DNA of 64,000 nt, from the NCBI GenBank assembly GCA_016702335.1, contig JADJEF010000003.1:186001-250000 (forward strand), given 5' to 3'. The notes beneath the pieces were generated by a model, which saw nothing but the letters and a program-made list of their open reading frames with translations, was not told the origin of the DNA and searched no databases. How positions within the stretch are numbered: position 1 is the stretch's first letter; each line of letters begins with the position of its first letter. The position numbers and the translations under genes are program-made. This document shows, piece after piece, positions 1 through 7,339 of this stretch. This stretch comes from Rhodocyclaceae bacterium. GTDB lineage: Bacteria; Pseudomonadota; Gammaproteobacteria; Burkholderiales; Rhodocyclaceae.

Positions 1-1502
1 AGATTCTGACCGCGAACAACGGTGTCGAAGCACTCAAAATACTCAAGCGACAGCATGTCAGCGTGGTGCTCTCTGACTGGAACATGCCACTGATGACCGG
101 GCTGGAACTGCTCAAGGCCATGCGCGCTGACCCTGCGCTGTATCGGCTGCCGCTGGTGATGATCACCGCCGAGGCCGAACGTGCCCGCGTGGAAGAAGCG
201 ATTGCCAACGGGGTAAGCAATCTTTTGGTAAAGCCCTACACCGTGGGCAGCCTTGCCGAGCGTATAGAAAAAGCCGTGCAAGCCACGCCGCGTCAGATAG
301 CAAAACTTTCAGCGCCCTCAGCACGGCAGGCCCAAGGCTCAACACCCGTACCAGCACCCATGCCAACGGCGAACCGTGCTGCTGTCAGCGCGCCCAAAGA
401 GCCGGCACCGCCACCGACAATCCTGATCGTCGACGACACCCCCGATAACCTGCAGTTGCTCTCCGAACTGTTTATGGACGACTACCGTGTGCGTGTCGCC
501 GACAACGGGCAAAAAGCACTGGACATCTGTTTCTCGGATAAACCGCCAGACCTCGTGTTGCTTGACGTCATGATGCCGGGCATGGATGGCTTCGAGGTCG
601 CGCGCCGCATGCGCGAGCACCCCAACGCCGAATCGACGCCGGTAATTTTCGTCACCGCCCTGACCACGCTCGATGCGCAGACCAAGGGGCTGGAACTCGG
701 TGCGGTCGATTTTGTCAGCAAACCGATCGACCCCGATCTGCTCAAACCGCGCGTGCGCAACTTCATGCGCTATGTCGCCCTGCACAAGCAGTTGCAGGCC
801 GAGTACGACGCGATGCTGATGCTGGCGCAATTGCGCGAAGACGTCGAGATGATCACGCGCCACGACATCAAGTCGCCGCTCGCGGGCATCATGACGCTAG
901 TCCAGCCCCTGATCGAGGAGCAAGGCCTGAGTGCCGATCACACCGAGCGCCTGCGTCTGATCGAAGAGATGGCATTGCAGGCGCTCGACGTGGTCAACCT
1001 GACGACCGAGCTTTACAAGATTGAAACGGGCATCTTTGTGCTCGTTGCCCAGCCTGTGCTTCTTGGCGACATCCTGCGCCGCGTGGTCGATATCGCAAAA
1101 AGCACGTTTGCGGTGAAGCAACTGCAACTCTCGTTAGAACTGGGCGGGGCTACGCCCGAGACTCTGCAAGCGTTGGGTGATCCGCTTTTCTGCTACTCCA
1201 TCCTGCAGAACTTAATCAAAAACGCCTGCGAAGCCAGCCCGGACGGAGGCACCATCAGCGTCAGCCTGACGAACGAAGACCCGCTGAAAATTATCATCAG
1301 CAACACCGGGGCTGTGGTGGCTGATATTCGCGAACGCTTCTTTGAGAAGTTTGTCACGGCCGGCAAGGCGGGTGGCACAGGCATTGGCACCTACTCGGCC
1401 AAGTTGTTGATCGAGGCGCAAGGCGGACACATCCGCATGAAGGCTGACGATGACGATAACCGTACCGAGGTCATCGTCACACTGCCCAAGTTGGTGAAAT
1501 AG
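1..1502 (+). CDS. Hybrid sensor histidine kinase with tandem receiver domains (5' partial)
   Basis: The reading frame is open to the left edge of the window (codons begin at base 3), so the true start lies outside. The first receiver domain is cut; its phospho-acceptor is the Asp of LSDWNMP (codon at 75-77). A proline/alanine-rich linker (about 300-410) leads to a complete second receiver, with VDDTPDN at about 432 and the acceptor Asp in LLDVMMPGMDG at about 564. A kinase core follows: an H-box in TRHDIKSPL (His codon at about 861), an N-box in LIKNACEAS and a G-box in GGTGIGTYSAK. No membrane segment is visible, so it is probably a cytoplasmic kinase receiving phosphate or signals from upstream partners. 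The input is unknown. The next gene is on the opposite strand and converges on it. Confidence 0.85.
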   Translation, partial: ILTANNGVEALKILKRQHVSVVLSDWNMPLMTGLELLKAMRADPALYRLPLVMITAEAERARVEEAIANGVSNLLVKPYTVGSLAERIEKAVQATPRQIAKLSAPSARQAQGSTPVPAPMPTANRAAVSAPKEPAPPPTILIVDDTPDNLQLLSELFMDDYRVRVADNGQKALDICFSDKPPDLVLLDVMMPGMDGFEVARRMREHPNAESTPVIFVTALTTLDAQTKGLELGAVDFVSKPIDPDLLKPRVRNFMRYVALHKQLQAEYDAMLMLAQLREDVEMITRHDIKSPLAGIMTLVQPLIEEQGLSADHTERLRLIEEMALQALDVVNLTTELYKIETGIFVLVAQPVLLGDILRRVVDIAKSTFAVKQLQLSLELGGATPETLQALGDPLFCYSILQNLIKNACEASPDGGTISVSLTNEDPLKIIISNTGAVVADIRERFFEKFVTAGKAGGTGIGTYSAKLLIEAQGGHIRMKADDDDNRTEVIVTLPKLVK

Positions 1503-1525
1503 AACGCAAGCCTCCGTCGGTAGGG

Positions 1526-2470
1526 TTAAAACGTCTCCCGAACTCGCCAGAAACGCGGAAAGCGCGGCACGCCGGTCGCTGTGAGTTCCTGATACCGGTA
1601 AGTAATGCGGGTGCCAAGCGGCGGCGGGGTGCGTCGAAGTGCATCAGGCAAACCACTGCCCAGGGCAAATTGCTTGCCCTCCGCGGTTTCCATCAGCAGC
1701 GCACCGGTCTTGCCGGTGAGTTTGCCGCGTCCTGGCACATAGCCCACGACCGTCGCCTCGGCGTCCTCAACGGGCTTGAGTTTCAGCAGAACGTCGCTGC
1801 GGCCGGTTACGTACGGTGCGTCGGCGCGATGCAACATCATGCCTTCAGCCCCCTGCGCAATCAGTCGCTGGTACAGGGCCAGCAGTTCCTTGTCATCGGC
1901 CACCCGCTGCTGCCGTATGGCACGCAGCCAAGGCACTTGCAGGCGGTCGGTCAGAGCAGCAAGGTGCGCGGCCCGCTCGGTAAAGTCACCGGGATGGCCG
2001 GGGGCCTCGAATATCAGGTAGCTGATCTGGCGCCACTGGGCATCGTCGGGTATCGACGTGCGCACGATGCCGGACAGTCGATCAAATTTACTGCGGCCCA
2101 ACCACAACTCGCCATCCAGCGGTTCCGGCGGCAAGGCAGCGATAAACCAGGCAGGCGCATTGACCGGGTTGCCGCTGCGAAAGCGCAAGACTTGTCCATC
2201 CCACACCGCACGCACGCCATCGAACTTTTCGCTGACCAGATACGCCGCCGGGTCGATGCCGGCGCGATAAACCTGCGCCAGGACGATGGCGGGCGCAGAA
2301 GCCGGCGCGGTCCAGCGGGCTTCGCTCCGGTCGTCGGCCATTCCCGAAAGCGGTGCACCGAGCAGCACGCACACGACCGCACCAATTTGGCCAAACCGCC
2401 GTCTTACCAGCGCCGACTTGCGGAAGCGGCCTGCAGCGAGTGGCGAGCCCCTCTGGTACCGTGACGTCAT
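1526..2470 (-). CDS. ATP-dependent DNA ligase with N-terminal export signal (LigE-like)
   Basis: Seals nicks in DNA using ATP. The nucleotidyl-transfer lysine is in SEKFDGVRA (about residue 82 from the chosen start), with later family motifs AEGMMLHR and LLKLKP. At about 314 aa it matches minimal bacterial ATP ligases made of an adenylation and an OB domain. The N-terminus has arginines followed by a hydrophobic stretch ending SGMADD, a likely signal peptide, so it resembles periplasmic LigE-type enzymes. The start at 2470 is chosen because its ATG overlaps the TGA of the upstream diguanylate cyclase (ATGA), implying translational coupling; an in-frame start four codons upstream is also possible. 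A copy of the 29-bp dispersed repeat is translated here as RKSALVRRRF and supplies the basic n-region of the signal peptide. The periplasmic role is inferred. Confidence 0.82.
   Translation of the reverse strand: MTSRYQRGSPLAAGRFRKSALVRRRFGQIGAVVCVLLGAPLSGMADDRSEARWTAPASAPAIVLAQVYRAGIDPAAYLVSEKFDGVRAVWDGQVLRFRSGNPVNAPAWFIAALPPEPLDGELWLGRSKFDRLSGIVRTSIPDDAQWRQISYLIFEAPGHPGDFTERAAHLAALTDRLQVPWLRAIRQQRVADDKELLALYQRLIAQGAEGMMLHRADAPYVTGRSDVLLKLKPVEDAEATVVGYVPGRGKLTGKTGALLMETAEGKQFALGSGLPDALRRTPPPLGTRITYRYQELTATGVPRFPRFWRVRETF
2395..2423 (+). repeat. 29-bp dispersed repeat inside the DNA ligase gene
   Basis: ACCGCC + GTCTTA + CCAGCGCCGACTTGCGG, one difference from the family form. On the minus strand it is translated as RKSALVRRRF in the signal-peptide n-region. 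Confidence 0.92.
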
Positions 2471-4053
2471 GCCGCGCTGCACACGACGCGATCACGGCCA
2501 TTTTGCTTGGCCTGATACAGCGCCGCATCGGCACAGCGGTAGATCGACTGAATGTCAGCGCCGTCGGTCAGCAGGGTGAGCCCGATGCTGATGGTGACCA
2601 CGCCAGGCGGGTTGTCCTGATGCGCAATGCCGGTGCTTCTGACCAACTCCAGAGCCCTGTTCGCCGTTATCGTCGCGCCCTGCGCCTCGGTATCTTCCAG
2701 CAGCAAAGCGAATTCTTCGCCACCAATGCGGGCAACCAGATCGGTAGCACGCTGCACCGACGCGAGCAGGGCTTTGGCGACCTTGCGTAGCGCTTCATCT
2801 CCCTCCGGGTGGCCATAACGATCGTTGTATTTCTTGAAGTTGTCGACATCAATAATGAGCAGGGCCACCGCGGTGCGCTCGCGCTGGTGACGCTTGACCG
2901 CGAGCGCCAGCCGCTGGTCAAAGGCGCGCCGGTTGGGCAGGCCGGTCAGGGTGTCGGTCAGGGAAAGCTCGCTCAGTTGGCGCACCTGAGCCTGAATCAT
3001 TTCAAGCAGGATATTGACGCGACTGGCGAGGCTACCCAGTTCATCTTCACCCTCGCGCGAGACGCGCTGAGTCCAGTCGACATCGCGGGTCGCTGATTCG
3101 ACTTCGCGTTGCAACTTGAGCAAGCGTCGGACAACCAGATGATCGATGGCGATCAGCATCAGCAGCGTGGTCAGAACAATCAGAATGCCGACCGCCTTGG
3201 CTGCCTGCAGGGCCTGCTCACGCACGCGGATAAAGTGGGCGCGCGGGTAGTCGAGATAGATCCAGCCATAGAGCGCACCGGTGACCAGCCCGTGCAGCGG
3301 GTAAGCGACGGTAATCGTCTTGTCGCCAACGGCGAGTGACGGCGTGCGCTCGTTGCCGAGCAGCTTCATGGGTGACAGCATGATGGCCGGAGATCCGTCG
3401 AAAACCTTGCCCGGTTGATCGAACAGGGCGACGCGGAAACTCAGCTGGGTAATGCCTTCGATCTCGGCGATGGTGGCCGCGTCGACCGCGCGTATGGCCA
3501 GCAAGCGGCCATTGCTCTTCGAACCGCCGCCAGACGTATGAATGGGATGATCGCAAAGCAACAGGACGGGTGCCTTGGGCGAGATTATGGCTAGCCCGCA
3601 AAACGGCGGGCTTTCCGCAGTAAACTTTTTCAGGTAGCCGTCATACAAAGGTGATTTCGAGGCGGTGAAGTCACTGATCCAGCGTCGCCCCGCGGCATTC
3701 GGAACTTCGGCAATCGCTATCTGCTTGCCGGATAAATCGCGGAGTTGCACTGCGCTCAGACGCGAGGTTTTGATGGATTCAAGACTGAGGTTTTCGTCAA
3801 TGAAGTCTGCGCCGCCGCGCGACATGAAGTAGTACAACTCGGTCCAGTTCGACCACTCTTCGGTGGTGCGATTGACCATGGCGACCTGTGCTTCAATGGT
3901 ACGCAACAAGCGCACCATGGCCTGCTCGGCTTCCGCACGCTCGATCTCTTCGTAATGGGCAATGAGGCGGGTCTGCAACCAGTCGGCTGACACCAGCGTA
4001 AGGCTCAAAAAGCTGGCGAGAAGAAATAGCCCGAGTTTTGCGCGCAGTCCCAT
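2467..4053 (-). CDS. Membrane diguanylate cyclase with periplasmic sensor, HAMP and GGDEF domains
   Basis: Makes cyclic di-GMP from two GTP. Of 528 residues, a signal-anchor helix lies at about 8-24 and a periplasmic CHASE4-like sensor region at about 30-280. A second helix at about 286-306 (LIVLTTLLMLIAID) leads into a HAMP-like linker and a GGDEF domain from about 365. The active-site motif is intact (GGEEF, about 444-448), and RATD five residues upstream matches the inhibitory I-site, so product feedback is expected. The fold reading is by motif; the assignment of the sensor to CHASE4 is tentative and no ligand can be named. It overlaps the downstream DNA ligase by an ATGA junction. It probably contributes to the c-di-GMP pool that could act on MshE, encoded at 48201. 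Confidence 0.88.
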   Translation of the reverse strand: MGLRAKLGLFLLASFLSLTLVSADWLQTRLIAHYEEIERAEAEQAMVRLLRTIEAQVAMVNRTTEEWSNWTELYYFMSRGGADFIDENLSLESIKTSRLSAVQLRDLSGKQIAIAEVPNAAGRRWISDFTASKSPLYDGYLKKFTAESPPFCGLAIISPKAPVLLLCDHPIHTSGGGSKSNGRLLAIRAVDAATIAEIEGITQLSFRVALFDQPGKVFDGSPAIMLSPMKLLGNERTPSLAVGDKTITVAYPLHGLVTGALYGWIYLDYPRAHFIRVREQALQAAKAVGILIVLTTLLMLIAIDHLVVRRLLKLQREVESATRDVDWTQRVSREGEDELGSLASRVNILLEMIQAQVRQLSELSLTDTLTGLPNRRAFDQRLALAVKRHQRERTAVALLIIDVDNFKKYNDRYGHPEGDEALRKVAKALLASVQRATDLVARIGGEEFALLLEDTEAQGATITANRALELVRSTGIAHQDNPPGVVTISIGLTLLTDGADIQSIYRCADAALYQAKQNGRDRVVCSAA

Positions 4054-4075
4054 GATCAGTGTGCGTGTGGCCGGT

Positions 4076-4804
4076 TCAGTGCTGGAGGATTTTGGACAGG
4101 AAGAGCTGAGCCCGCTCGGAGCGGGGCGAGCCGAAGAAGGCTTCTTTGCTGTCGTCTTCGACGATGCGTCCGTGGTCCATAAAAATCACTCGGCTGGCGA
4201 CTTTGCGGGCAAAACCCATCTCGTGGGTCACGCACATCATGGTCATGCCTTCTTTTGCAAGTTGCACCATGACGTCGAGCACTTCGTTGACCATCTCCGG
4301 GTCGAGCGCCGAGGTGGGTTCATCGAAGAGCATGCAGATCGGGTTCATCGACAGGGCGCGGGCAATCGCCACGCGTTGCTGCTGGCCGCCGGAAAGCTGG
4401 CCGGGAAACTTGGCGGCCTGCGCTGTGAGTCCGACACGGTCGAGGAGCTTGAGCCCGACGTCGCGGGCTTCGTCCGAAGAGCGGCCCAGCACTTTCACCT
4501 GGGCAATGGTCAGATTTTCGGTAATGCTCATGTGCGGGAACAGTTCAAAGTTCTGGAACACCATGCCCACGCGCGAGCGCAGCTTGGGCAGATCGGTTTT
4601 CGGATCGCTCAGGGAAATGCCATCGACCACCACATCGCCCTGCTGAAACGGCTCGAGCGCATTGACGCACTTGATCAGTGTGGATTTTCCTGAGCCGGAA
4701 GGGCCGCAGACCACGATGACCTCGCCTTTGGCGACCTGGGTGGTGCACTCGGTCAGTACCTGAAATTGCCCGTACCACTTGCTGACATTTTTTATCTCGA
4801 TCAT
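4076..4804 (-). CDS. gltL: Glutamate/aspartate ABC transporter ATP-binding protein
   Basis: ATPase of a polar amino-acid importer, 242 aa, the normal size for GltL/AatP/GlnQ proteins. Walker A GPSGSGKST is at about residues 34-42, followed by the signature LSGGQQQR, Walker B CMLFDEP and a switch histidine in CVTHEMGF. The start at 4804 (MIEIKNVSKW) begins the conserved domain. The frame stays open far upstream, but that part overlaps the permease gene in another frame and is not protein-like. It is the last gene of the gltI-J-K-L cluster, transcribed leftward, 26 bp after gltK. Substrate choice between glutamate/aspartate and other polar amino acids rests on the overall resemblance of the four genes, not on a specific residue. 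Confidence 0.92.
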   Translation of the reverse strand: MIEIKNVSKWYGQFQVLTECTTQVAKGEVIVVCGPSGSGKSTLIKCVNALEPFQQGDVVVDGISLSDPKTDLPKLRSRVGMVFQNFELFPHMSITENLTIAQVKVLGRSSDEARDVGLKLLDRVGLTAQAAKFPGQLSGGQQQRVAIARALSMNPICMLFDEPTSALDPEMVNEVLDVMVQLAKEGMTMMCVTHEMGFARKVASRVIFMDHGRIVEDDSKEAFFGSPRSERAQLFLSKILQH

Positions 4805-4830
4805 GGGGAGGATTATGAGCTTTATGAGAC

Positions 4831-5496
4831 TTAGCGAATGATGGCAATGCGCTGCTGTAGCCGCTTGACCAACTGCGAGAGCGAGAAACAGATGATGAAA
4901 TAAATCAGCGCTACGAAAATATACATCTCGATTGGCCGGTTGTAGTTCTTGCCGGCGATTTCCGAGGCCTTGAGCAGGTCCTTGGAGCCGATGGCATAGA
5001 CCAGCGAGGTGTCCTGAAACAGCACGATGGTCTGCGTGAGCAGTATGGGCAGCATGTTGCGGAAGGCCTGCGGCAGCACCACAAACCGCATCGACTGCGA
5101 ATAGGTGAAGCCCATCGCCTGCCCGGCATGCACCTGGCCACGCGGTACACTTTGGATGCCGGCGCGCATGATCTCGCTGTAGTAAGCCGCCTCGAAGGCC
5201 ATGAAGGTCATCATGGCCGAACTCTCCGCCCCCATTGGTTTGCCCGTGAGCAGGGGCAGCAGCAGGAAGAACCACAGGATCACCATCACCAGCGGAATCG
5301 AGCGCATGGTGTTGACATAGGCGGCAGCGGCCATCGCCAGCGGCTTCATTGAGGAAAGCCGGGCCAGTGCCAGCAAGGTGCCAAAGATGATGCCGCCGGT
5401 CATGGCGACGAGAGTGAGCTGAATGGTGAATTGCAGGCCGGCCCACAGGAAGGGCAGGCTGTCAGTGAGAACGCTGAAGTCGAAATCGCTAAGCAT
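4831..5496 (-). CDS. gltK: Glutamate/aspartate ABC transporter permease
   Basis: Inner-membrane permease of the HisMQ/GlnP type, 221 aa. Several hydrophobic helices and the conserved EAA loop are visible, around EIMRAGIQSVPRGQVHAGQA, which contacts the ATPase. It lies between gltJ (14 bp upstream) and gltL in one leftward operon and is expected to pair with GltJ as a heterodimeric channel. The C-terminus (QLVKRLQQRIAIIR) is basic, as in cytoplasmic tails of this family. Nothing unusual was seen. Confidence 0.92.
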   Translation of the reverse strand: MLSDFDFSVLTDSLPFLWAGLQFTIQLTLVAMTGGIIFGTLLALARLSSMKPLAMAAAAYVNTMRSIPLVMVILWFFLLLPLLTGKPMGAESSAMMTFMAFEAAYYSEIMRAGIQSVPRGQVHAGQAMGFTYSQSMRFVVLPQAFRNMLPILLTQTIVLFQDTSLVYAIGSKDLLKASEIAGKNYNRPIEMYIFVALIYFIICFSLSQLVKRLQQRIAIIR

Positions 5497-5510
5497 GGTG
5501 TGCCCCCCCG

Positions 5511-6248
5511 TTAATGCGCGCCGGCAATGTAGCCGGGCACCTGAACGCGCTTTTCAACCAGAGCCATGCCGCGATTGGCAGCAAAGGCGCAGATGAAGTA
5601 GAGCAGCGTGACGGCGGCATACACCTCGATACCTTGTGAGGTGTCTTCCTGCATCTGGCGCGACACGAAGGTGAGTTCGAGTACCCCGATGGCGAAGGCG
5701 ACCGAGGAATTCTTGAAGATATTCATCAGCTCCGAGGTGAGCGGCGGCACGATGATGCGAAAGGCCATGGGCAGCAGCACGTAGCGATAGACCTGCGCGC
5801 GGGTAAAACCCATCGCTAGTCCGGCATTGGTCTGGCCGCGCGGCAGACTCTGGATGCCGGCGCGGGTTTGCTCGGCAATACGCGACGAGGTGAACAGGCC
5901 CAGACAGATGGCGGCAGTCACGAACTCTTTGGCGGGCATGTCTTGCTTGACCCACAGCGCAAGGTCTTTGGGGAGCAACTCGGGGACGACGAAAAACCAC
6001 AGGAACATCTGCACCAGCAGCGGAATATTGCGAAACAGTTCGACCCAGGCGTTGGCAAAGAATGAAATGCCGCGATGTGGCACGGTGCGCAAGGTGCCGA
6101 TGATGGCGCCCAGCACCAGGGCCATGATCCAGGCAGTGATCGACACGGCGACTGTCCAGCCGAGCGCGCTGATCAGCCAGGCGAGATAGGTCTCGTCGCC
6201 GTTCTGTACCTGATCAAAGAAGATGCCCCAATTCCAGTGGTAGTTCAT
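5511..6248 (-). CDS. gltJ: Glutamate/aspartate ABC transporter permease
   Basis: Second inner-membrane permease, 245 aa, of the same HisM-like family. It opens MNYHWNWGIFF, typical of GltJ, and has the EAA-loop sequence EQTRAGIQSLPRGQTNAGLA and multiple hydrophobic helices. It partners with GltK and is fed by the GltI binding protein. An 82-bp gap separates it from gltI. That gap holds an intrinsic-terminator-like hairpin partly built from a dispersed repeat copy, so permease expression may be attenuated relative to the binding protein. Confidence 0.92.
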   Translation of the reverse strand: MNYHWNWGIFFDQVQNGDETYLAWLISALGWTVAVSITAWIMALVLGAIIGTLRTVPHRGISFFANAWVELFRNIPLLVQMFLWFFVVPELLPKDLALWVKQDMPAKEFVTAAICLGLFTSSRIAEQTRAGIQSLPRGQTNAGLAMGFTRAQVYRYVLLPMAFRIIVPPLTSELMNIFKNSSVAFAIGVLELTFVSRQMQEDTSQGIEVYAAVTLLYFICAFAANRGMALVEKRVQVPGYIAGAH

Positions 6249-6270
6249 TGCGAACCCTCAGGAAAGTAAG

Positions 6271-6314
6271 AAAAACGGCGCTGGCCGGGCGAAATCGCCG
6301 TGTTGCCAGCGCCG
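6271..6314 (-). terminator. Intrinsic terminator or attenuator between gltI and gltJ
   Basis: On the minus strand, CGGCGCTGGC (6314-6305) can pair with GCCAGCGCCG (6285-6276), a perfect 10-bp stem, followed at once by five T (6275-6271). A smaller hairpin, GGCG-ATTT-CGCC, sits in the loop. It lies 17 bp past the gltI stop and before gltJ, where binding-protein operons often carry a stem-loop that favours expression of the first gene. The 5' arm belongs to repeat copy 6294-6322. Confidence 0.7.
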
Positions 6315-6322
6315 ACTTGCGG
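6294..6322 (+). repeat. 29-bp dispersed repeat, intergenic copy
   Basis: ATCGCC + GTGTTG + CCAGCGCCGACTTGCGG, an exact match to the family form. It lies between gltI and gltJ. Its GCCAGCGCCG segment pairs with an adjacent complementary segment to make the gltI-distal terminator. Confidence 0.92.
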
Positions 6323-6330
6323 AATGACGA

Positions 6331-7251
6331 TTATTTCTTGATGTTGTACTGCTCGGCCGGCAGGTCGTTGGGGTTCTTGATCGCTTCTTTGAGTTGCTCG
6401 CTCATGGTGAAGTTCAGATTCACGCCCTTGGGCGGAATCGGGCTCTGGAACCACTTCTTGTACAACTTGTCGAGTTCGCCCGACTTCGCCAGGTCTTTCA
6501 CTGTGGCGTTGACCATGCCCTGGAACTGCGGATCTTCCTTGCGCAGCATAATGGCGATGGGCTCGATGTTCAGCACTTCGCCGACGATAGCGTAGTCACT
6601 GGGGTTCTTCGAACTGGCGATCAGGCCGGCGAGCAGGTTGTCATCCATCACGAAGGCGACGGCGCGGTCGGATTCGAGCATCAGGAAGGCATCGGCGTGA
6701 TCCTTGCCATAGACCTCCTTGAAGTCGATGCCCTTGCCTTTTTCGTGCCCGCGCATAAGCTGCACCGAGGTGGTACCGGTGGTAGTCGCGACCGGCTTGC
6801 CGTTCAACTGCTGCAGTCCCGTAATGCCGGAGGCTTTCTTGACCGCCATGCGCACATTGGTGACGAAGGTGGTGGGGGCAAAGGCGACTTGCTGCTGGCG
6901 GGCTGCATTGTTGGTGGTCGAGCCACACTCCAGATCCACCGTGCCGTTGGTCACGAGCGGGATTCGGTTTTGCGAGGTGACCGGTTGGTAGTTGATCTTT
7001 ACTGCCTTGAGGCCGAGTTTGGCTTTTACCCCGTCGACGATCTTTTGGCAGATCTCGACGTGGTAGCCGACCGGTTGCTGCTTGTCATCGAGATACGACA
7101 GGGGTAGGGAAGACTCGCGGATACCCATGGTAATGGCACCCGACTCTTTTACTTTTTCAATGGTGCCGGCCTGAACCTGAGCTGACAAGCCAAAGGCGGC
7201 GAGGCTGGCGGCAATCAGGGTGAGGCGGCGGGGCAGCAAGGTTTGTGTCAT
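6331..7251 (-). CDS. gltI: Glutamate/aspartate ABC transporter substrate-binding protein
   Basis: Periplasmic binding protein, 306 aa, of the SBP_bac_3 family. The N-terminal signal peptide runs MTQTLLPRRL to a likely cleavage after QVQA. The mature start (TIEKVKESGAITMGIRESS) and the later VTNGTVDLECGSTTNN segment are characteristic of GltI/AatJ glutamate-aspartate binding proteins. It is the first gene of the leftward operon. The following terminator-like hairpin is consistent with higher expression of this component. The substrate is inferred from family resemblance. Confidence 0.92.
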   Translation of the reverse strand: MTQTLLPRRLTLIAASLAAFGLSAQVQAGTIEKVKESGAITMGIRESSLPLSYLDDKQQPVGYHVEICQKIVDGVKAKLGLKAVKINYQPVTSQNRIPLVTNGTVDLECGSTTNNAARQQQVAFAPTTFVTNVRMAVKKASGITGLQQLNGKPVATTTGTTSVQLMRGHEKGKGIDFKEVYGKDHADAFLMLESDRAVAFVMDDNLLAGLIASSKNPSDYAIVGEVLNIEPIAIMLRKEDPQFQGMVNATVKDLAKSGELDKLYKKWFQSPIPPKGVNLNFTMSEQLKEAIKNPNDLPAEQYNIKK

Positions 7252-7339
7252 CTGTGTCTCCGGGGTAGGTGATGTGGGAAAACGACGCTTCTGTCTGAGC
7301 GCTGAGTGGGTGCTGTTTTAGTCCGGATGGGCCACTGCG

